Below, piece by piece: positions 14,361 to 19,835 of a stretch of 19,835 bases of DNA. Source of the stretch: Candidatus Hydrogenedentes bacterium UBA2224 (GTDB taxonomy: Bacteria; Hydrogenedentota; Hydrogenedentia; Hydrogenedentales; SLHB01); the NCBI GenBank assembly GCA_002348185.1, contig DDYW01000026.1, forward strand, positions 1 through 19,835, in the 5' to 3' direction. The position numbers were made by a program, and so were the translations under genes. Position 1 is the first letter of the stretch, and every line of letters starts with the position of its first letter. Below the pieces are notes generated by a model that worked only from the letters and a program-made list of their open reading frames with translations, had not been told where the DNA came from and made no database searches.

Positions 14361-15074
14361 CTAGTCCTCAATGTCCTGGTCGGCAGTTGAAGCGGCGAGC
14401 TCGGCTTTGTAGCGATCGCGCTCGAGCGCGGCCCGGTTGATGCCGTCGGTGGCCTGTTCGCTTGCCCGTTCCATGTCTTCGAAGTAACGTTCCCGGTGGA
14501 GTCCGAATTCTTCGAGCAGCTGGCCGTATTTGCGCTGCATCATTTTGGCGACCAGACCCTCGGTGCGGTGAGCGAGTTTTCGCGCGGGGTTGCCGCCCCA
14601 GACCTCGAGGGGGCCCACGTCTTTCGTCACCACGCTGTTCGGGGCGATCACCGCGCCGTCGCCGATCGCGACCCCCGGGCCGATGTATACGCGGCTGGTG
14701 ATCAGCACGCAATTTCCGATGACGATGGGTTCAGCGATGTACGGCGTCAATCGCCAATGGGCGGACGTCCCCAGGACCAGATGATTGGTGTCGCGAACCA
14801 CCGAGAACTCCGCCAGCCCCGTGAAGTCGCCGATCTTGATGAGTTTGGTCGCCTCGAGAAAACAGAAATAACTGCACCCCGACCGTGTGCCGAAGAGAAT
14901 CTTCCCCTCGCCTTTGGTGCGGAGGATGACGTTGTTGCGGAATCGGCAGTCATCGCCCAGTTCCACGTGCCCGTCGACCTCAAGGTATTTTGCCGGAAAC
15001 CGGCAATGCAGCCCTTTCTTGGCGAATTTCCGGCCGTGCACCCAGGTACGCCATGTGCGAAGAAGCGGATTCAT
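14361..15074 (-). CDS. Left-handed beta-helix (hexapeptide) acyltransferase
   Basis: 237 residues, with an AAAGGA about nine bases before the ATG. Residues about 31-165 show imperfect hexapeptide repeats (I-G-N-C-V-L, I-G-P-G-V-A, I-G-D-G-A-V, I-A-P-N-S-V), the trimeric left-handed beta-helix of O- and N-acetyltransferases that use acetyl-CoA. D95-T-N-H98 fits the usual catalytic-histidine region, and V-W-G-G-N-P-A-R-K (158-166) is the classic end motif for CoA binding. The last 60 residues are a charged, probably coiled-coil helix. Relatives decorate exopolysaccharides or lipopolysaccharide; the acceptor cannot be told. It is the first intact gene after the Gfo/Idh remnant. Confidence 0.88.
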   Translation of the reverse strand: MNPLLRTWRTWVHGRKFAKKGLHCRFPAKYLEVDGHVELGDDCRFRNNVILRTKGEGKILFGTRSGCSYFCFLEATKLIKIGDFTGLAEFSVVRDTNHLVLGTSAHWRLTPYIAEPIVIGNCVLITSRVYIGPGVAIGDGAVIAPNSVVTKDVGPLEVWGGNPARKLAHRTEGLVAKMMQRKYGQLLEEFGLHRERYFEDMERASEQATDGINRAALERDRYKAELAASTADQDIED

Positions 15075-15133
15075 TGCGATTTATCCTTTACCTCCCAGTA
15101 TCACGGTCTCGTTAATTACGTTCGGGAACGCAT

Positions 15134-15327
15134 TCAGATTCCGGTCCGGCCGGACTTCGTAATGGCGTCGTACATGGCGATGGCCTGCTTCAGCTTGCCA
15201 ATTTGACTGCGTTTGATGTCCAGCAGCGAGACAATTTCCACGTTCTTGAGACGCAGGCAATGGGGTACGTGGTCCACGTGGCAATCTTGCCGCGACCGAT
15301 GATACCGATGCGCAGTGCGCGTGCCAT
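15134..15327 (-). pseudogene. Frameshifted, shortened Gfo/Idh/MocA oxidoreductase remnant
   Basis: From an ATG at 15327 with GAGGAG six bases upstream, the frame reads a typical family start (MARALRIGIIGRGKIA), with the G-x-G-x-x-x Rossmann loop. Around 15275-15279 one base is missing: the next frame continues the family pattern as D-H-V-P-H-C-L, then N-V-E-I-V-S-L-L-D-I, and stops at 15134. Only about 60 codons remain of roughly 350. The end (A-M-Y-D-A-I-T-K-S-G-R-T-G) recalls the C-terminal helix of the family, which would mean an internal deletion, but it could also be the second N-terminal helix. The third frame stays open to 15081. A sequencing error could explain the shift but not the missing length. 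Confidence 0.7.
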
Positions 15328-15389
15328 GCGGAACTCCTCTGTCTGCCATTCCCCGGAGCTGCAGATGCCCACCCCGGACGTTGCGCGCG

Positions 15390-15418
15390 ATCTTAACACG
15401 GTACCCGCGGGTCTGCAA
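15390..15418 (-). promoter_or_regulatory. Sigma70-like promoter with palindrome between -35 and -10
   Basis: On the - strand TTGCAG (15413-15418) and TAAGAT (15390-15395) are separated by exactly 17 bases. The spacer holds the perfect palindrome ACCCGCGGGT (15403-15412), well placed for a repressor. It would start transcription near 15383 and drive the Gfo/Idh remnant and the acyltransferase operon behind it. The hexamers match consensus only partly. Confidence 0.4.
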
Positions 15419-15560
15419 AAAGGTCCGAGGTGATCAGGCGGCGAAGAGGACGCCGTAGCGACTCCGCCCGAACGGGCCAGCGACGCAATCGTGTTATTCC
15501 GGTCAAGAGCCGGGTTTTCCCGCAGTCGGAGAACGCGCAGCAGCACTTGTCAAGAGACTA

Positions 15561-15605
15561 TTTAAGTATTGTGTCCCCGAAATTATAATGGCGCGGAGAG
15601 GAGGG
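15561..15605 (+). promoter_or_regulatory. Putative promoter and RBS of the symporter gene
   Basis: A perfect -10 hexamer TATAAT lies at 15584-15589 in an AT-rich patch unusual for this GC-rich window. The -35 is poor (TTTAAG at 15561-15566, 17-base spacing). AGGAGGG at 15599-15605 sits seven bases before the GTG start at 15613, so the leader would be very short. The rest of 15419-15560 shows no gene. Confidence 0.4.
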
Positions 15606-15612
15606 CATTTTC

Positions 15613-17394
15613 GTGCACGAGGGGCTGGTTCTGGCGGATTACCTGATTCTCGGGGGGTTCTTCGTGATCATGCTGGGCATCGGGGTGTATTTCTCCGGCA
15701 AGATGAAGGATCTCAGGGATTTTTTTTGTGGGGGCAACCAGGTGCCGTGGTGGGTGTCCGGCGTCTCGCTGTACATGACCACCTTCAGCGCGTTTGCCTT
15801 TGTTTCGTATTCGGCGCTGGCCTACCGGCAGGGCCTGGTCTGTATCACGATCTGGTGGCTGACCGTGCCGTGCGCGGTTTTGAGCGCGCGGTTCTTTGCC
15901 GCGCGATGGCGGCGCCTGAACATCACCAGCCCGGTGGAGTTCATCGAGCGCCGTTTCGGCCCCTGGTTGCGGCAATGCTTCTCGTGGGCGGGTGTGCCGC
16001 TGATTGTCATTGATGACGCGCTGAAACTGTTTGTGATCGGAACCATGGTGACCGTCAGCCTGGGCGTGCAACGCGAGTGGGCTATGCCCGTCGCCATCGG
16101 GGTGTGCGGCACGATCATGCTGAGCTACACGCTCATGGGAGGGCTGTGGGCGGTCATGATTACCGACACGGTCCAGTTTGTCGTCATGGGCGTCGCGGTG
16201 CTGGTCTTGATCCCGCTGGTTTTGCTGAAAGTGGGGGGGCTCCTGCCGATTTTTCAGGATGCGCCTCCGGGGTACTGGAACCTCAGCAGCGACGACTACT
16301 CGTTCTGGTGGCTTCTGCCGTTCACGCTGATGCAGTTTCTGGTCTACACGACAAAATGGCCCATCGTGCAGCGGTATTATGCCGTTGAGACGGACCGGGA
16401 CGCCCGGAAAGTGGGCTACACCGTGGGATTCCTGACCTTTGTCGGCGTGCCGATCCTGTTTCTGCCAGCGTTTGCCGCGCGGGTCTTCATGCCCGGAGTG
16501 GCCGATGCCAATACGGTGTATCCCATGATCTGCAGGCAGCTTCTGCCGGCCGGGCTGTTCGGTATGGTGATCGCCGGCATGTTTTCCGCGACCATGTCGA
16601 TGCTCTCGAGCGATTACAACGCGGTGGCCGCCGTTATCACTAACGATATCTACAAGCGGCTGTTCGTGCCGCACGCTTCCCAGAAGTCCCTCGTGCTCGT
16701 AGGGAGATTGGCGACGTTGGGCATTGGGATGGTCGCCGTGGCCATCGCGGTCCTGCTCTCCCGAATGGAAAACCTGCGCGATCTGGTGCAGATCATGGCG
16801 GGCGTGTTCAGCCTGCTGCTGCCGCCGGTGGGGATTCCCATTTTCTTCGGGTTCCTGACCCGGCGGGTATCGAACCGGGGCGCGCTGCTCGGGTTCATCC
16901 TGGGATCGGCATGCGGGCTGGCGGCGTATGCGCTGAGCCTGCTGCCCGCGGACTCCGGTGTCGTAACGCATGTGTTGCGCCTGTTCCCGGGCGCGGTCCT
17001 GGCTATGTATCCCGAGGGCACGGGCCTGGCCTTTCTCAACACCGTGCCGTGGCTCACCTGGATCACCGCGTTGCCTACCCTGTTCGGGGTCTTTGGCCTG
17101 AGCGCCCTGTTGCCCGACGGCCCCGCGAAACGGAAGGAAGTCGAAGAGTTTCTCGCGGGCGTGCGGGCCGGGGAAGGCCCGCGGGAGGCGCCCCGCGACA
17201 TCTCGCATGACGCCGCCGTGGCCATGAGCATCATCGGCGCCAGCACGGGCCTGATCGGGCTGCTGCTGGCGGTTGCGGTCGCGGCTACGGGCCACCGCGG
17301 GGACGGTCTGTACTCGATCGGCGTGGGGCTCGTGCTGGCTCTGCTGGGCTCTATCGCCTGGTGGCATGGCAAACGGGCCGCGGCTTCCCCGTGA
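15613..17394 (+). CDS. Sodium:solute symporter (SSS/SLC5 family)
   Basis: 593 residues starting with GTG at 15613, fixed by AGGAGGG seven bases upstream. The protein is very hydrophobic, with about 13-14 predicted membrane segments. The N terminus carries the family hallmarks: L-G-I-G-V-Y-F-S-G, then a D-F-F-x-G-G-N-Q-V-P-W-W-V-S-G loop, then S-L-Y-M-T-T-F-S-A-F-A-F-V. The middle has I-A-G-M-F-S-A-T-M-S-M-L-S-S-D-Y-N-A, the conserved sodium-site helix. SSS proteins import sugars, carboxylates or other small solutes with Na+. The cytoplasmic stretch at about 500-535 is charged. The next gene, 60 bases on, is an FAH-family enzyme, so the solute may be a sugar acid or keto acid; that is an inference. 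Confidence 0.92.
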   Translation: MHEGLVLADYLILGGFFVIMLGIGVYFSGKMKDLRDFFCGGNQVPWWVSGVSLYMTTFSAFAFVSYSALAYRQGLVCITIWWLTVPCAVLSARFFAARWRRLNITSPVEFIERRFGPWLRQCFSWAGVPLIVIDDALKLFVIGTMVTVSLGVQREWAMPVAIGVCGTIMLSYTLMGGLWAVMITDTVQFVVMGVAVLVLIPLVLLKVGGLLPIFQDAPPGYWNLSSDDYSFWWLLPFTLMQFLVYTTKWPIVQRYYAVETDRDARKVGYTVGFLTFVGVPILFLPAFAARVFMPGVADANTVYPMICRQLLPAGLFGMVIAGMFSATMSMLSSDYNAVAAVITNDIYKRLFVPHASQKSLVLVGRLATLGIGMVAVAIAVLLSRMENLRDLVQIMAGVFSLLLPPVGIPIFFGFLTRRVSNRGALLGFILGSACGLAAYALSLLPADSGVVTHVLRLFPGAVLAMYPEGTGLAFLNTVPWLTWITALPTLFGVFGLSALLPDGPAKRKEVEEFLAGVRAGEGPREAPRDISHDAAVAMSIIGASTGLIGLLLAVAVAATGHRGDGLYSIGVGLVLALLGSIAWWHGKRAAASP

Positions 17395-17454
17395 CATGGT
17401 CCGGCGGTTTGTGTCATGCTGCGGAAAACTCAGGATAGAAGGAAGGGCGAGACC

Positions 17455-18252
17455 ATGAGACTGGCGCGAATTGTGGACAGGAACGATCAAGTGGTGTATG
17501 CGGACGAACAGGAGGACGGTCGTTTGCTCAAAATCGAGGGCGACATATCCGGCGGCGAGTCCCGTATTACAGACGAAGCCGTCGAGCCCGGCCATTGGCT
17601 CCCGCCGCTCGACCCGACCGCCATCCTGTGCATCGGGCTGAACTACCGGAAACACGCCGAGGAGGGAGGGGCCCCCGTGCCTGAGTACCCGGTCCTCTTC
17701 ATGAAGAATCCCGCCGCCGCTACGGGCCACCGGGAACCCATCAATCTTCCCGCGGTCTGTAAGGAGGAGGTGGATTACGAAGCCGAGCTGGCCGTGGTGA
17801 TCGGGAAGCCGGCGTACAATGTTTCAAAGGAAGACGCCCTTAGCCATGTCCTGGGATACATGTGCTGCAACGATGTCTCCGCGCGCATCTGGCAGTCGAA
17901 ACTGGGCGGCTCCCAATGGTGCCGGGGAAAAGGTTTTGATACGTTTGCCCCTCTGGGCCCGGTTCTGGTCACCCGCGATGAAATGCCCGAGCCCAACACG
18001 CTCGCGATCACGAGCATCCTCAACGGCGAGGTCATGCAGTCTTCGAACACAAAAGACATGATTTTCGACGTGGCCACGCTCATCAGCTTTCTCTCGCAAG
18101 ACACCACGCTGCTCCCCGGCACTGTGATCATGACCGGGACGCCCGAAGGCATCGGCTGGGCGCGCAACCCCAAGGTCGTGCTCAAACCCGGGGACACTAT
18201 CGCGATCGAGATCGAAGGCCTGGGCCGGCTCGAGAATCCTGTGATCGCGTGA
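17455..18252 (+). CDS. Fumarylacetoacetate hydrolase (FAH) family protein
   Basis: 265 residues. GGAAGGG (17441-17447) lies seven bases before the ATG at 17455, which is preferred to the in-frame ATG at 17416. The FAH fold is shown by G-L-N-Y-R-K-H-A near residue 62, the metal ligands E109-A-E111 (D-Y-E-A-E-L-A-V-V-I-G) and D140 (N-D-V-S-A-R), then K-G-F-D-T-F-A-P-L-G-P and T-G-T-P-E-G-I-G. The family uses Mg2+ or Mn2+ to cleave C-C bonds or hydrate/dehydrate keto acids. The closest pattern I recognise is the 2,4-diketo-3-deoxy-L-fuconate hydrolase / ureidoglycolate lyase-like branch. Placed directly after the symporter, it may process the imported compound. It is cytoplasmic. Confidence 0.9.
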   Translation: MRLARIVDRNDQVVYADEQEDGRLLKIEGDISGGESRITDEAVEPGHWLPPLDPTAILCIGLNYRKHAEEGGAPVPEYPVLFMKNPAAATGHREPINLPAVCKEEVDYEAELAVVIGKPAYNVSKEDALSHVLGYMCCNDVSARIWQSKLGGSQWCRGKGFDTFAPLGPVLVTRDEMPEPNTLAITSILNGEVMQSSNTKDMIFDVATLISFLSQDTTLLPGTVIMTGTPEGIGWARNPKVVLKPGDTIAIEIEGLGRLENPVIA

Positions 18253-18300
18253 GCACGGCGCCCGGAGCACCGGGCTGGAGCGGCGAAAGGGCAGGCATAC

Positions 18301-18870
18301 GTGAGCGCCCCTCATCGCGCATTCAGAGACAGAGGGATCCAGGGATTGATCACGTTCTTCGAATATACGCTCGGGGCGCTTGTCATGGCGGTGGATGTCG
18401 TGCTCCGGATCTTGCCCGTGCGCGTTTCCTCAAGATCGTTGCAGCGTCTGGAGGAAGCGGCAAACGCCTTCCGCCGTCTTCGCCTGCTCAGGAAGTACCA
18501 TCCTGACTTGCTGGAACACGCCCGCCGCGTCCCGGTGAACTGTCTTTCTTCGGAATCGTTCCGTGCCAGACACAAGCGCGACCTCTATGATTCGCGGGGC
18601 CTGCTGCTGTTCGCCGAATCGGGGGTATTCTACTGGGACCTGGGCCAGAGTACCCGGCTGGAGCCGTATCGCTACCGTCCCGGCGACACTCGGGTCACGC
18701 TTCACCTCAAAGAGCCGTACCGGCAGGGGGAACAGGTCTGGGTGCAAATCGAGAGCGACGGCGTGTCGCGGTACTTTCAGTACGAGCAGGACGGGCGGGT
18801 CAACGAAGCGACGCGCACGCTGTACGACGAGATCCAGGCGGCCTTGCATGCCGCCACGGGTTCTGAATAG
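18301..18870 (+). CDS. Unrecognised protein with one N-terminal membrane segment
   Basis: 189 residues from a GTG with AAGGG nine bases upstream. I do not recognise the family. One hydrophobic helix spans about residues 15-38; it is followed by an Arg/Leu-rich amphipathic stretch (about 40-75), and a C-terminal beta-rich, charged half with Y-D-S-R-G-L-L-L-F and regular strands. Topology with the C-terminal part in the cytoplasm is likely because positive residues flank the helix on that side. It starts 48 bases after the FAH gene and ends 39 bases before the release-factor-like gene. The coding case rests on continuous length, a plausible RBS and typical codon use. Confidence 0.65.
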   Translation: MSAPHRAFRDRGIQGLITFFEYTLGALVMAVDVVLRILPVRVSSRSLQRLEEAANAFRRLRLLRKYHPDLLEHARRVPVNCLSSESFRARHKRDLYDSRGLLLFAESGVFYWDLGQSTRLEPYRYRPGDTRVTLHLKEPYRQGEQVWVQIESDGVSRYFQYEQDGRVNEATRTLYDEIQAALHAATGSE

Positions 18871-18909
18871 GCTGTCCGGGCGGATGACCCGGCCCGCGGG
18901 GTGAATGGA

Positions 18910-19293
18910 ATGGGCAAGTTTGGCGTTACGCCACAGAAGGAAGCGGAACTCGCGCGTCGCATGGATGCCTGCGGCCTGCGTGAATCCGATCTCGATGAGC
19001 GGTTCGTTTCGTCCAGCGGTCCCGGTGGCCAGCACGTCAACCGGTCGGCAACCTGCGTTCAACTCACGCACGGCCCCACCGGCCTGGAAGTGAAGATGCA
19101 GAAAGCCCGGTCGCAGGGCCTCAACCGCTTCTATGCCCGTCGCCGGCTTTGTGAACTCATCGAGGCCCGCGAAATGGGAGAGGAGAGCCCCGAAGCGAAG
19201 CGCGCGGCCAAAGTGCGTAAACAGAAGGCCCGCCGCCGCCGGAAAACACGCAAAAAACAAATGGACGGCGCAGGACCCGACACACCGGATTGA
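18910..19293 (+). CDS. Short GGQ-motif release-factor-like protein
   Basis: 127 residues from an ATG at 18910, with GGTGA (18900-18904) five bases upstream; a GTG at 18901 would add three residues. It consists of the peptidyl-tRNA hydrolysing domain of class I release factors only: S-S-S-G-P-G-G-Q-H-V-N with G39-G40-Q41, then K-x-x-x-x-R-S-Q-x-x-N-R, and a very basic C-terminal tail (K-Q-K-A-R-R-R-R-K-T-R-K-K). Codon-recognition domains are absent. That is the layout of ribosome-rescue factors such as ArfB and of mitochondrial MTRFR (C12orf65), and the L-D-E-x-F-V lead-in looks closer to the latter. It probably releases peptides from stalled ribosomes or split large subunits in the cytoplasm. 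Confidence 0.88.
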   Translation: MGKFGVTPQKEAELARRMDACGLRESDLDERFVSSSGPGGQHVNRSATCVQLTHGPTGLEVKMQKARSQGLNRFYARRRLCELIEAREMGEESPEAKRAAKVRKQKARRRRKTRKKQMDGAGPDTPD

Positions 19294-19306
19294 CGCGCGA
19301 TGAAAG

Positions 19307-19343
19307 ACCGGCCGCGGGTTCCCGGGGGAACGCCGCGGCCGGT
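19307..19343. terminator. Strong hairpin between convergent genes
   Basis: ACCGGCCGCGG (19307-19317) pairs perfectly with CCGCGGCCGGT (19333-19343). The 15-base loop itself holds GTTCC/GGAAC, so the stem is about 16 bp with one bulged G. On the - strand it is followed by TCTTTCATC, T-rich enough for an intrinsic terminator of the oxidoreductase gene; on the + strand no T-run follows. Confidence 0.65.
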
Positions 19344-19367
19344 AGTCGCTCGTGATGAGGGGTGAAC

Positions 19368-19835
19368 TCAGGCGGGCTGAGGCACTTCAAAGCCTTCCCG
19401 GTAGTCTCGGGTCAACAGAGCATTCGCCTCATCGTTCCCGACAAAGCGCTGCGCGGCGGGCTCGAAATCCAGCGAGGTCTTCAAGCGGTACGCGATGTTC
19501 GAGAGATGGATGTGGGCGCAGCCGGTGTGCGCTTCCGCAGGGTTACCGTGCACGGCGTTCGCGTCGTGGTTCCGCACTGCATTGACGAAATTCTGGAAAT
19601 GGTCGCCCGTGCCCCATTCGGGCCTGGCTTCGACGGCCTCGTCCGGGATTTCTTTGCCTTCGGTGTCGTAGAGCTTCGTGCCGACGGCGTAGCCTCCGGA
19701 GCCGTAGAACAGGTTGCCGACTTTCTGGTCGCCTTCTGCGTTGGTGGCCCGCCCGCGCACCTCGAACACCGTCATGGTGCCGTCGGGATACTTCAGCGTC
19801 GCGACCTGCGTGTTGGGGGTCTCGCCCTGATCCTC
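19368..19835 (-). CDS. Gfo/Idh/MocA family oxidoreductase, C-terminal part (cut by window edge)
   Basis: The frame is open from the window edge at 19835 to a TGA at 19368, giving 155 visible residues; the ATG at 19775 is internal, since 20 family-like codons (Q-V-A-T-L-K-Y-P-D-G) precede it. The visible part is the C-terminal half of the substrate domain: F-E-V-R-G-R, a G-S-G-G-Y strand, then G-D-H-F-Q-N-F-V-N-A-V-R and the family tail H-L-S-N-I-A-Y-R-L, with a final Y-R-E-G-F-E-V-P. This type is common in planctomycete-like sugar gene sets and often carries a Tat signal, which would lie outside the window. The NAD-binding half is not visible. Confidence 0.9.
   Translation of the reverse strand, partial: EDQGETPNTQVATLKYPDGTMTVFEVRGRATNAEGDQKVGNLFYGSGGYAVGTKLYDTEGKEIPDEAVEARPEWGTGDHFQNFVNAVRNHDANAVHGNPAEAHTGCAHIHLSNIAYRLKTSLDFEPAAQRFVGNDEANALLTRDYREGFEVPQPA

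Noticed and set aside
15583..17730. 715-codon open frame on the - strand opposite the symporter and the start of the FAH gene
   Set aside because: Composition is extreme in His, Gln, Arg and Pro, as expected for the complement of a GC-rich membrane-protein gene; the + strand genes have RBSs and family motifs.
1..19835. CRISPR array, tRNA or rRNA gene, insertion sequence or prophage
   Set aside because: No regularly spaced direct repeats, tRNA cloverleaf, rRNA stretches, transposase, integrase or terminal repeats were seen by eye.

Overview
The window is high-GC DNA from an uncultured-looking Gram-negative bacterium. It carries twin-arginine-exported Gfo/Idh/MocA oxidoreductases, a GH20-like hexosaminidase with a LamG-type tail, a WbsX/GH99-like exported protein and an exported sugar-isomerase-like lipoprotein. 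That mix is typical of PVC-type or Hydrogenedentota polysaccharide degraders. The assignment is inferred from gene content; there is no rRNA or other phylogenetic marker here.

Left part (1-8877, all + strand): a GH109-like Gfo/Idh/MocA protein lies behind a leader with a perfect inverted repeat. Next comes a tight run of three genes: a three-domain protein (EIIA-Ntr-like, pyruvate-kinase-C-like, diadenylate cyclase), a Tat-exported M23-like metallopeptidase, and a WbsX/GH99-like exported protein joined by an ATGA overlap. An unrecognised exported protein and the GH20-LamG protein follow. The EIIA-DAC fusion is the most unusual item: it suggests a c-di-AMP synthase controlled by phosphorylation of a PTS-type domain, placed next to a cell-wall-hydrolase-like gene.

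Middle (8878-13172, + strand): after a 578-bp gap without a credible gene come a PhnB-like VOC protein, a YCII/GyrI-like fusion and a second VOC protein, three small cytoplasmic proteins with strong ribosome binding sites. Then comes a Tat/lipobox-bearing protein of the L-fucose/arabinose isomerase fold. It ends at a bidirectional terminator.

Right-middle (13242-15418, - strand): an operon reads leftwards. It holds a frameshifted, shortened Gfo/Idh remnant that keeps its promoter, RBS and start codon, a left-handed beta-helix acyltransferase, a DUF434/NYN-like protein and a small DUF2905 membrane protein.

Right end (15584-19293, + strand): a sodium:solute symporter, a fumarylacetoacetate-hydrolase-family enzyme, an unrecognised one-TM protein and a short GGQ-motif release-factor-like protein run in one direction. 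A strong hairpin separates them from the C-terminal part of another Gfo/Idh/MocA oxidoreductase, which enters from the right edge on the - strand. The overall theme is uptake and breakdown of complex sugars, with a few housekeeping and signalling genes mixed in.
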